Below are positions 57,131 through 64,000 of a DNA stretch of 64,000 nucleotides, piece by piece. Under the pieces are notes generated by a model. The model ran no database searches, was not told the origin of the DNA, and was given only the letters and a program-made list of their open reading frames with translations. Made by a program: the position numbers and the translations under genes. Every line of letters starts with the position of its first letter. Positions within the stretch are counted from its first letter, which is position 1. Origin of the DNA: Kribbella solani (GTDB lineage: Bacteria > Actinomycetota > Actinomycetes > Propionibacteriales > Kribbellaceae); the NCBI RefSeq assembly GCF_014205295.1, contig NZ_JACHNF010000001.1:5518001-5582000 (forward strand), in the 5' to 3' direction.

Positions 57131-59850
57131 GAGGTGATCCATCGCGAGTAGTCCTGCCAGGGGAGGTGCCAGCGGTTGACCTTGCGGGTGCGGCGGTCTT
57201 GGCCGGCGGTGTCGTTTGCGGTGAGGCGTACGGTGCCGAGTTTCTCGTCGTACATCACGGCTGGTGAGCCGGTGAAGTGCAGCGTACCCACAGGTTCCCA
57301 TGGGGTGTGGCCGCCGCGGACGTCGATCATCGAGCAGTGATGGATTCGGCGGTCGGCGGCCAGTACGTAGACCTCGATGGCATCGGCGCCCGGGTTGAAG
57401 GCGACTACTGGGTCGTCGGCGAGTTCGAGGTCGCCGAGTTGGTGCCAACGGCCTTGGCCGACGCGGTCGTCCAGGTACGTGTGGTGCAGGTGGTTGTCGG
57501 TGCCACGGACGTAGATCTCGTAGGAGTTCCACGGATCGTTGCGGGCCCAGGCTGGCTCGCCTGCCGCCTGCAGGTCGCCGAGGATCGCCTGGACGCCGGC
57601 TTGGCGGCGGCTGATCCGGCCGTCTTGGCGGCGATGGAAGCTGGGCTCGGCTGGTTCCCTGGCGAGGATCGAGGCGAACTCCGATCGCACCGAAGCAACA
57701 ACTGCAGCTGGGTCCGCGGGGGCGACCGACGGGTTGGTGGGGGCACCAACAGTTTGAGCGGCGGGGAAGAAGGGTTCGGCTTGGAGGTATTGCATGGCGG
57801 CGATCAGTGTGGGAGCGACTGACCAGCCGGTTTCGACGCAGTACGGGCCCCAGCCGATGTCGGCGTTCGAGCCGAAGTACTCCCAGGCGTCGAAGTCGAA
57901 CGCGCGCTGCCACGTACCGTGCAACTGTTCGTCGGCCGGATCGTCGATCTGGATCCGGCTCAGATAGTCGAGTACGCCCTCGGCGAGTTCGGCGAAGATC
58001 GGCTCGCCGGTGATCTGGTGGACGATCGGCAACGCCCAGGCCGCGAACGGCGTCCCGTACAGCTGGTCGGTGACCGGATCACCGTTCGCCTGGAAGATCG
58101 ACGCCTCGTCCACCCCGTACGCCTCGTTGCTCGGCGGGCACTTGCCGTCCCACTCGGCGAACCCACCGTCCGCGCCTTGACGGCTCTTCAGGTACGCGGC
58201 CAGCTTGAGCAACGTCTCCAGGTACAACGGCTTGCGCGTGTAGAAGTACCCACCGGCCAGCGGCAGCAGGAAACGGCCCGCCTCGCAGGTGCGGCTGGTC
58301 TCCAACCGGGCTCGCGGATGATGCGACGCCATGTGCTCGAGCCCGCGCTCGGCGATCTCCAGGTACGACGGTTCGCCGGTGATCCCGTACGCGTACAGGT
58401 AGGCGCACAACGCGGAGCTCTGCCAATGCGACGTCAGGTCCAGACCGTCCTCGATCGGGCTCCGGCCGAACTCGTCCCAGCCCTTCACCAGCAACGTCGA
58501 CGGCGTACGCCACGGGTCGACCTGCAGGCCGAGTTCGGTGTTCGCGGTCCGGATCAGCGACTCGACCCCGCGCAACCCGGCTTCCAGGTGCCCGGAGATC
58601 AACGCGAACAGCGAGATCCAGCCGCCGTCGTCGGCGAACAGGTTGTTCGTACGGGTCAGGTCGGTACGCGAGCCGCGCGGCTCGAAGGCGCCGTACAACG
58701 GGTTGCGATCGGTGAGCTGTTCCTCCTCGACGACCTGCCGCATCAGATTGGCCGCGATGGTGTGTCCGCGCGGGAAGCCGGCCAGGTCGGCGTACATCCG
58801 GAATGCGTGCGCGGTCTGGGTGTAGCAATCGCCCCGCGGCACCGGCCGGAAGGGCAGTTTGCCGTCGAACCCGATCTCGTTCGAGAACCCTTCGGCGACC
58901 CCGCGCGACCCGTCCGGGGCGTCGTAGAACATCCCCGCCCGGTCGAACCAGGCGATCCCCCGATCGACCATCCGCCGGTACCGCTCGGCGCGCGAACCGA
59001 CCGTCACCGTCGCGTTCTGCCCGCCGACGACGAACGTGTGCTCACCGTCGGGAAGCACCATCGGCTCGGATTCGAACCTTCCCGGTGAAACTTCAGTCAG
59101 CTCAAGGTCCGAGGCCGGCGGTTTGCCCGTACGCGCCACCACCTTGACCGGTGCGCCGGATGCGACCCACACGCGTGGTTCGGTGAAGACCTCAAGGTCG
59201 GTGGGTGCTTCGGTGCCGGTGAGCTCGGCGACGATCAGCCGCAGCAACCGGGTCCATCGGCGTACGGGTTTGTAGCGGCCGCGGACATGATGGCTGAGTG
59301 CGGTCGTCGCGTACAGCAACCGCCCTTCGCCGACCGGAATGTCGAGCAGCGCAGGGAACGTGTGCGCGGGCGGACCGAACACCGCCTTGTGCGTACCAGC
59401 GACCGAACCGTACGTCAGCAGCTCGATCGAACCTTCCGGCGCGACCACCTCCTGCGCCCGCGACAACTGCTCGTCGAGGATGCTCAGCGGCTCGATGCCA
59501 GTCAGCGCTTCCCGGGTGAAGATCCGTTCGATATGCGCGTCCCGCACCGGACCGGCCGGCAGGAATCCGTCGTCAACCGTGTACTCGACGTACGCCGCCC
59601 CGCCCGAACGCAGGTACGCCGCCAACCGCGAACCATTGATCCGCCCCGGCTCCGGATACGTCCCGGCGAGCACGATCACCGCCCGGTACGCGGTCAGTTC
59701 CACGGGCAGTTCGTCGTACCGAACGTAGGCGAGACCGGCCTGATCAAGGGCGGCCGTGAAGGCGGCCGCTGGGCCGGGCGATCCGATCAACGCGACAGAC
59801 GATGCAGGCACCGGTTCACTGTCGCGGACGAACCGCACCCGGTAAAGCAC
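57127..59850 (-). CDS. (alpha/alpha)-toroid glycosidase-like protein with lectin-like C-terminus, 907 aa
   Basis: I do not recognise a numbered glycosidase family. Residues about 15-215 look like a glutamine-amidotransferase/ThuA-like domain (VALIGSPGPAAAFTAALDQAGL; RAVIVLAGTYPEPG). About 290-690 is a helical toroid with repeated W/F/Y-rich hairpins (GGWISLFALISGHLEAG, SHWQSSALCAYLYAYGITGEPSYLEIAERGLEHM, WGPYCVETGWSV) as in six-hairpin glycosidases. About 755-880 has WNSYEIYVRGTDNHLHH and IEVYVLAADRRIHH, like PLL/DUF346 fucose-lectin repeats. No signal peptide is seen from GTG at 59850; the start is uncertain (GTG at 59838 is possible). It is first in an operon with kinase and nanE. Confidence 0.75.
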   Translation of the reverse strand: MLYRVRFVRDSEPVPASSVALIGSPGPAAAFTAALDQAGLAYVRYDELPVELTAYRAVIVLAGTYPEPGRINGSRLAAYLRSGGAAYVEYTVDDGFLPAGPVRDAHIERIFTREALTGIEPLSILDEQLSRAQEVVAPEGSIELLTYGSVAGTHKAVFGPPAHTFPALLDIPVGEGRLLYATTALSHHVRGRYKPVRRWTRLLRLIVAELTGTEAPTDLEVFTEPRVWVASGAPVKVVARTGKPPASDLELTEVSPGRFESEPMVLPDGEHTFVVGGQNATVTVGSRAERYRRMVDRGIAWFDRAGMFYDAPDGSRGVAEGFSNEIGFDGKLPFRPVPRGDCYTQTAHAFRMYADLAGFPRGHTIAANLMRQVVEEEQLTDRNPLYGAFEPRGSRTDLTRTNNLFADDGGWISLFALISGHLEAGLRGVESLIRTANTELGLQVDPWRTPSTLLVKGWDEFGRSPIEDGLDLTSHWQSSALCAYLYAYGITGEPSYLEIAERGLEHMASHHPRARLETSRTCEAGRFLLPLAGGYFYTRKPLYLETLLKLAAYLKSRQGADGGFAEWDGKCPPSNEAYGVDEASIFQANGDPVTDQLYGTPFAAWALPIVHQITGEPIFAELAEGVLDYLSRIQIDDPADEQLHGTWQRAFDFDAWEYFGSNADIGWGPYCVETGWSVAPTLIAAMQYLQAEPFFPAAQTVGAPTNPSVAPADPAAVVASVRSEFASILAREPAEPSFHRRQDGRISRRQAGVQAILGDLQAAGEPAWARNDPWNSYEIYVRGTDNHLHHTYLDDRVGQGRWHQLGDLELADDPVVAFNPGADAIEVYVLAADRRIHHCSMIDVRGGHTPWEPVGTLHFTGSPAVMYDEKLGTVRLTANDTAGQDRRTRKVNRWHLPWQDYSRWITS

Positions 59851-59855
59851 TCCAG

Positions 59856-59865
59856 CTAGACCACT
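59856..59865. promoter_or_regulatory. DasR-like half-site before the toroid hydrolase operon
   Basis: The minus strand reads AGTGGTCTAG, ending 6 bp before the GTG start at 59850. The opposite half of the palindrome is poorly kept (CTGGAG). The closeness to the start implies a leaderless or very short transcript, or a later start codon. Confidence 0.5.
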
Positions 59866-59890
59866 TCACCAACCGGCCGAACGAAGGCAG

Positions 59891-60529
59891 CTAGTGGATC
59901 GCGAGCTGGCGGGATTCGGCCAGAACGGCTGCCAGCGGCATGCCGGTGAGGTGGATGCTGGGGCTGGCCCAGTCGTTCAGGATCGGGGCTTCGGTGCCGA
60001 GGTGGTCGGCCAGCTCGGACTGGCTCAGCTCGAAGATGTGCGCGGCGTTGCCGGTCAGGTCGACGACGGTTTGCATCAGCCGGGTGACCTGGTCCTCCCA
60101 GCGCGCGTCCTCGAACTCGTGCTGGTCCGGCCGGATCAGGAGCAGGTCGATGTCGCTGTCCAGATCGCCGTCGGCGCGGGCGATCGCGCCGTACACCCCG
60201 GCGTGTACGGGCGGGATGCGCCAGCGGGTGATCTCGTCGGTGAGCCGGGCGACGAGCGTACTGCGGAGGTCCGCGAGCTGCGCGACGATCGCCGCGACGA
60301 GATGTTGCCGGTTCAGCCGGTACAGCAGTGAATTGCCGAGGTCGTCGACGTGGACGAGACCGGTCGCGGCCAGTCGCTGCAGCACCAGGCGGACGCCCGC
60401 GACGCTGCCGGAGCCGGCGAGTTTGTGGATCTGCCGGCCGGACAGACCTTCATCGGCGCGGGCCAGCACCTGCAGCACCGGACCGTCCAGCGACGGCACC
60501 ACGGTACCGATCGGATTCCCGAGATCCAT
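59891..60529 (-). CDS. Winged-helix plus nucleotidyltransferase-fold protein
   Basis: 212 aa. Residues about 10-80 look like a winged helix (GPVLQVLARADEGLSGRQIHKLAGSGSVAGVRLVLQRLAATGLV). A minimal nucleotidyltransferase domain follows with GAIARADGDLDSDIDLLLIRP; the two Asp residues (DxD) are present but the usual GS before the helix is GA. MNT-type proteins work with HEPN partners as toxin-antitoxin pairs, but no HEPN gene is adjacent. Role unknown; it may be a stand-alone regulator or modifying enzyme. Confidence 0.75.
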   Translation of the reverse strand: MDLGNPIGTVVPSLDGPVLQVLARADEGLSGRQIHKLAGSGSVAGVRLVLQRLAATGLVHVDDLGNSLLYRLNRQHLVAAIVAQLADLRSTLVARLTDEITRWRIPPVHAGVYGAIARADGDLDSDIDLLLIRPDQHEFEDARWEDQVTRLMQTVVDLTGNAAHIFELSQSELADHLGTEAPILNDWASPSIHLTGMPLAAVLAESRQLAIH

Positions 60530-60637
60530 CTGGTCAACCTAGTAACCAAGCGGCCACGTCAGGTAATCATCTTGACGGCTCAGTCACTCCGTCCAGGTTC
60601 AGCGTCCCCTCAGGCGGCGCTGCGTACGTTCGCCGTC

Positions 60638-61429
60638 ATGGCTGTGGAACGACGAACCGTACTGAGGTCTGCCCTGCTGGCGATAGGTACGGGAACGGTG
60701 GCTGCCTGCTCGAACGACAACCAGGCGAAGAACGCCCCGCCGGACGCCGCGTCCCAGCCGACGACCGCACCGGCCTCGACCCGGCCGGCCGCGAAGAGGC
60801 CTGCCGGACCGCGACCCGCGCCGCCGACCGAAGCCACCGAGATCGGCCACGGGCCGCGTACTGTCCCCAAGGTCGCGCTGACCTTTCATGGCAACGGCGA
60901 TCCGGCGCTCGGGACCGAACTGCTCGATCTGGTCGAGAAGGCCGGCGCCAAGGTCAGCGTCCTCGCGGTCGGTACCTGGCTGGTCGCGCATCCAGAGATG
61001 GCCACCCGGGTCCTGAAAGGCGGCCACGACCTCGGCAACCACACCATGCACCACAAGCCGATGCGGAAGCTCGGCGCGGCCGACGCGCGGCGCGAGATCG
61101 GCGACTGCGCGGCGGTTCTGCGCCGCGCCACGAACAGCCAAGGACGTTGGTTCCGCGCCTCGGGTACGCAGCAGACGACACCACTGATTCGCTCATCGGC
61201 CGCCGCCGCGGGCTACGCTGCGTGTGTGTCCTATGACGTCGACGGTCTCGACTGGCAGGACCCACCTGCCGCGACCGTGGTGAAGGCCGTCCTGGACGGG
61301 GTCCATCCGGGTTCGATCGTCAGCCTGCACCTCGGCCACCAAGTGACGGTCAAGGCACTGCCACAGATCCTGTCCGGTCTGTCGGCCAAACACCTGACCC
61401 CCGTCACCTTGAGCGAACTACTGCAATGA
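60638..61429 (+). CDS. Lipoprotein with polysaccharide deacetylase (NodB) fold, altered motif 1
   Basis: 263 aa from the ATG at 60638. The N-terminus ERRTVLRSALLAIGTGTVAAC combines a twin-Arg signal with a lipobox. A Pro/Ala-rich linker leads to a NodB domain: motif 1 reads ALTFHGNGDP instead of TFDDGP, motif 2 is GNHTMHH with the metal His pair, and motif 3 reads RASGTQ. The first catalytic/metal Asp position is therefore changed, and deacetylase activity is uncertain. The next gene overlaps by 4 bp and encodes another lipoprotein, so the two probably act together at the cell surface. Confidence 0.85.
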   Translation: MAVERRTVLRSALLAIGTGTVAACSNDNQAKNAPPDAASQPTTAPASTRPAAKRPAGPRPAPPTEATEIGHGPRTVPKVALTFHGNGDPALGTELLDLVEKAGAKVSVLAVGTWLVAHPEMATRVLKGGHDLGNHTMHHKPMRKLGAADARREIGDCAAVLRRATNSQGRWFRASGTQQTTPLIRSSAAAAGYAACVSYDVDGLDWQDPPAATVVKAVLDGVHPGSIVSLHLGHQVTVKALPQILSGLSAKHLTPVTLSELLQ

Positions 61430-62619
61430 AACGACTGGTCGCTCTGGGCGCGCTGGTGGCACTGACCGCGAGCGCGTGCTCCGGCAGCGGCCACCCGGCC
61501 ACCTCCTCGGCCCCGCCTTCGCCAACAACCGCGCCACGCGAAGAGACGAAACCGGCGGCCGAGCGCGCGCCTACTCTGCTGCCCGGGATGCCGCGACCGC
61601 TGTCGCCGACCGACGTCTGGGCCGCGGACCGGCCAGGGCAGTTCGCCAAGGCCGTCCGCGGCGTGCCGCTGCGCATCTACGTACCGAACAGCGGCAGCAA
61701 CACCGTCACCGAAATCGATCCGCGTACGTACAAGGTGATCCGCACGTTCCGTACCGGGCGGGAGCCGCAGCACGTCGTACCGTCCTGGGACTTGAAGACG
61801 CTGTGGGTGAACAACGATCTCGGCAACAGCCTGACTCCGATCAACCCGGTCACCGGGCTGCCGGGCCGTTCGATCGCGGTGCACGATCCGTACAACCTGT
61901 ACTTCACGCCGGACGGCAAGCACGCGGTCGTGATGGCGTCGAACGACAAGCAGCTGGTGTTCCGCGATCCGCACACGATGGCCGTACAGAAGACCGTGCC
62001 GGTGCCGTGTGCCGGCGTGAACCACGCGGACTTCGCGGCCGATGGCAAGTCGTTCCTGGTGTCGTGTGAGTTCTCCGGACAGCTGCTGCTCGTCGACACG
62101 GCCGCGGAGAAAGTACTGCAGGTGCTGAAGCTGCCGGGGATGGCCGGGATGCACGCGCCGATGCCGCAGGACGTCAAGCTGTCGCCGGACGGGCGGTTCT
62201 ACTACGTCGCGGACATGATGAGCAACGGGATCTGGGTGGTGTCGACGCATCCGCCGGTCGCGATCCAGGACTTCATCCCGACCGGCAAGGGCGCGCACGG
62301 GCTGTACGTCACGCGCAACTCGCGCGACCTGATCATCACCAACCGGGGCGAAGGCTCGGTCTCGCTGTTCGACTTCGCCACCCGCAAGGTGGTGAAGAAG
62401 ATCAAGATCCCCGGCGGCGGCAGTCCGGACATGGGCGGGGTGTCACCGGACGGCAATGTGCTGTGGGTGTCCGGTCGGTACAACTCGGTCGTGTACGCGA
62501 TCCGGTTGAGTACCGGCAAGCTGCTGGCTCGCATCCCGGTCGGCAGAGGCCCGCACGGTCTGGCCGTCTTCCCCCAGCCCGGCCGGTACTCGCTCGGCCA
62601 CACCGGGGTCTTCCGCTGA
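61426..62619 (+). CDS. YncE-like beta-propeller lipoprotein
   Basis: 397 aa from the ATG at 61426 that overlaps the upstream stop. The signal ends in a lipobox (LTASAC, Cys near 18). After a low-complexity linker, seven or so beta-propeller blades follow with YVPNSGSNTVTEIDPRTYKVIRTF, KLSPDGRFYYVADMM and GVSPDGNVLWVSGRYNSVVYAI repeats of the YncE/YVTN type. Such proteins bind ligands or partner proteins at the surface and lack a defined reaction. Translational coupling to the deacetylase-like lipoprotein suggests a complex. Confidence 0.9.
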   Translation: MKRLVALGALVALTASACSGSGHPATSSAPPSPTTAPREETKPAAERAPTLLPGMPRPLSPTDVWAADRPGQFAKAVRGVPLRIYVPNSGSNTVTEIDPRTYKVIRTFRTGREPQHVVPSWDLKTLWVNNDLGNSLTPINPVTGLPGRSIAVHDPYNLYFTPDGKHAVVMASNDKQLVFRDPHTMAVQKTVPVPCAGVNHADFAADGKSFLVSCEFSGQLLLVDTAAEKVLQVLKLPGMAGMHAPMPQDVKLSPDGRFYYVADMMSNGIWVVSTHPPVAIQDFIPTGKGAHGLYVTRNSRDLIITNRGEGSVSLFDFATRKVVKKIKIPGGGSPDMGGVSPDGNVLWVSGRYNSVVYAIRLSTGKLLARIPVGRGPHGLAVFPQPGRYSLGHTGVFR

Positions 62620-62623
62620 ACCC

Positions 62624-63367
62624 CTACAGCCCCTTGGCGTTCGCGCGTGGGCTGGGCGTGGTCGTCCGCAGCTCGGTGGTGAAGGCGTACCGGTCACCGC
62701 GATAGACGGCCGACGTGTACTCGAAGACGCGATCGCGGCTGTCGAAGCTGATGCCGTGTACCGCGAGGCACGGCTGCGTGGTCGGAATGTCGAGCCAGCC
62801 GGCCGTCTTCGCGTCGGGCATCACCGGTTCGAGGCGCGACGTTCCACTCACGACCTCGATCCCGTACCGGGTGGTGAGCAGGTCGTACAACGAGCCGTTC
62901 AGGTCGTCGGCCTGCAGACCGGGGACGTACGCGGCCGGCAGCGTCGTACGCTCCACCACCATCGGATGGTTGTCCGCGAGCCGCAGCCGGGTGAACGAGA
63001 TGATCGCGTCGCCGACGGGGATGCGCAGCCGCCGCGCCGCCGCCCGCTCGGCCTTCTGGTGCCGGAACTCCAGCATCGTGCTGCCCGGCCGCATCCCGCG
63101 CCGGCGGATGTCCTCGGAGAACCCGATCATGCCCAGCCAGCGCGCGACCTTCGGCCGGGTCGTGTACGTCCCGCTGCCGTGCCGGCGGACCAGCAGTTCC
63201 TCGATCACCAGCTCGTCCACCGCCCGCCGCAGCGTCATCCGCGCGACGTTCCAGCGGGCGGCCAGCTCCCGCTCGGGTGGCAGCGCCGCACCCTCCGGCA
63301 GCGTGTCGATCAGACTCAGCAGCAGCGCCCGGATCTCGGCGGCCTTCCCCGGCAGCGAACCATGCAT
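62624..63367 (-). CDS. GntR family regulator, HutC/DasR type
   Basis: 247 aa. The N-terminal winged helix is LPEGAALPPERELAARWNVARMTLRRAVDELVIEELLVRRHGSGTYT (about 22-70), and the UTRA effector domain follows (about 90-235: FTRLRLADNHPMVVERTTLPAAYVPGL). DasR, the best-known relative, senses phosphorylated amino sugars. A matching half-site lies 19 bp upstream of its own start, and others lie before the transport and hydrolase operons, so it is the likely local regulator. The gene ends 4 bp from the propeller lipoprotein stop. Confidence 0.92.
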   Translation of the reverse strand: MHGSLPGKAAEIRALLLSLIDTLPEGAALPPERELAARWNVARMTLRRAVDELVIEELLVRRHGSGTYTTRPKVARWLGMIGFSEDIRRRGMRPGSTMLEFRHQKAERAAARRLRIPVGDAIISFTRLRLADNHPMVVERTTLPAAYVPGLQADDLNGSLYDLLTTRYGIEVVSGTSRLEPVMPDAKTAGWLDIPTTQPCLAVHGISFDSRDRVFEYTSAVYRGDRYAFTTELRTTTPSPRANAKGL

Positions 63368-63385
63368 TGGTCCTGATTAACACCA

Positions 63386-63395
63386 AGTGGTCTAC
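63386..63395. promoter_or_regulatory. DasR-like half-site upstream of the gntR gene
   Basis: AGTGGTCTAC lies 19 bp before the regulator start. TTGGT (63368 region) and ACCAA (63382 region) flank the stretch between. The shared core AGTGGTCTA with sites at 55560 and 59856 suggests autoregulation. Confidence 0.5.
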
Positions 63396-63514
63396 GCCGA
63401 AACCCTTTCCATCAGGTTGGAACCTGTCGAGCTGCCGAGGTTCGGCAAAACAAGCACGGTTGATTCTTTTTGCGGGAAGTGGGACGCTCGGGGGACCTGC
63501 TGAGGGAGTGTCGC

Positions 63515-64000
63515 GTGCGGCTGGATGACGTGCTGGCGGATCTGTTCGCCGAGAGTGCCGAGTTGGACCAGCTGGTCGGTGGGCTGGCGGCCGACGAGTG
63601 GGCGACGCCGACGCCGGCCGAGGGGTGGACGATCGCGCATCAGATCGCGCACCTGGCCTGGACCGACGAGGCGGCGCGGTTGTCGGCGAGTGATCCGGCG
63701 GGGTTCAAGGAGTCGCTGCGGGTCGCGGCGGCGAGCCCGGAGACGTACGTCGACGATGGTGCTGCCGAGACTGCCGCGTTGCCGCCCGATCAGCTGCTCA
63801 CGTACTGGCGGGAGGCCCGGGCCGAGGTCGCGGAGGCGCTGAAGCAGGTGCCGGCCGGGGAGAAGGTGCTCTGGTACGGGCCGCCGATGAGCCCGACGTC
63901 GATGGCGACCGCGCGGTTGATGGAGACGTGGGCGCACGGGCAGGACGTGTTCGATGCGCTCGGCGTACGGCGCGAACCGAGTGGGCGGTTGCGGCACGTC
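63515..64000 (+). CDS. Maleylpyruvate isomerase/DinB-like metal-binding protein, partial
   Basis: The first 162 codons of a gene cut by the right edge, from GTG at 63515 after GAGGGA. The N-terminal DinB-like four-helix fold shows LDQLVGGLAADEWATPTPAEGWTIAHQIAHLAWTDEAA, and later WAHGQDVFDALG supplies further His. It closely fits the actinobacterial TIGR03084 group of mycothiol-dependent maleylpyruvate isomerase-like proteins. The C-terminal domain is outside the window. Function unassigned; metal binding by the His residues is expected. Confidence 0.82.
   Translation, partial: MRLDDVLADLFAESAELDQLVGGLAADEWATPTPAEGWTIAHQIAHLAWTDEAARLSASDPAGFKESLRVAAASPETYVDDGAAETAALPPDQLLTYWREARAEVAEALKQVPAGEKVLWYGPPMSPTSMATARLMETWAHGQDVFDALGVRREPSGRLRHV

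Noticed and set aside
59891..60529. HEPN-MNT toxin-antitoxin module
   Set aside because: The nucleotidyltransferase-like domain is fused to a winged helix and no HEPN gene is adjacent on either side.

Overview
The window is chromosomal DNA from a high-GC actinomycete. Signs are the strong G/C third-position bias, frequent GTG and a few TTG starts, a deazaflavin (F420)-type reductase, a DUF3152 protein, a DasR-type regulator and many TetR/PadR/MarR/GntR regulators. From memory the gene content looks most like Kribbella or a close relative in Propionibacteriales; that placement is inference. Coding density is very high: no stretch over about 200 bp lacks a gene. I see no rRNA, tRNA, CRISPR array, IS element or phage.

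Layout. 1-7 kb: a cut DUF3152 protein, an AAA ATPase divergent from a RelA/SpoT-domain alarmone synthetase, and a large secreted subtilase. 7-24 kb: a TrmB/LuxR-like regulator, an asymmetric heterodimeric ABC exporter, an S9 peptidase, an LD-carboxypeptidase, a secreted phosphodiester glycosidase-phosphoesterase fusion, a rhodanese, an orphan beta-sandwich protein, DUF2871, an Fpg/Nei glycosylase, a methyltransferase, DUF418 and a GlxA-type regulator. 24-33 kb: an acyltransferase, PadR with a DrrAB-type exporter, adenosine deaminase, a DUF1016 (YhcG-type) nuclease, a deazaflavin reductase with a divergent TetR, Aat and EcsC-like proteins. 33-38 kb: an XRE regulator, HMG-CoA lyase, a PPOX/TetR pair, a GNAT protein and a phosphoesterase. 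38-43 kb: an isolated TrbL/VirB6-like plus VirB8-like pair and a DUF990-type ABC-2 exporter. 43-51 kb: MarR, a membrane molybdopterin oxidoreductase, TetR with an ABC pseudo-ATPase and a YhgE/Pip protein, EamA and LysR.

50.7-63.4 kb appears to be one amino-sugar utilisation locus. One minus-strand unit encodes an NgcE-like binding protein, two permeases, a ceramidase-fold hydrolase and a 75-aa protein. A second encodes an (alpha/alpha)-toroid hydrolase with a lectin-like tail, a BadF-type N-acetylhexosamine kinase and NanE, with 4-bp overlaps. No ATPase is encoded, as in systems that borrow a shared MsiK-type ATPase. A HutC/DasR-type GntR regulator lies at 62.6-63.4 kb. The 9-mer AGTGGTCTA, which resembles half of the Streptomyces DasR site, occurs upstream of all three units, so I infer one regulon.

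Non-coding structure of note: eight convergent gene pairs overlap tail to tail; four regulators have clear paired palindromes in front of them; a near-identical 33-35 bp hairpin repeat occurs at 38.1 and 50.7 kb; a 101-bp nested inverted repeat lies at 36.4 kb; and perfect DnaA-box sequences (TTATCCACA) cluster between 31 and 40 kb.
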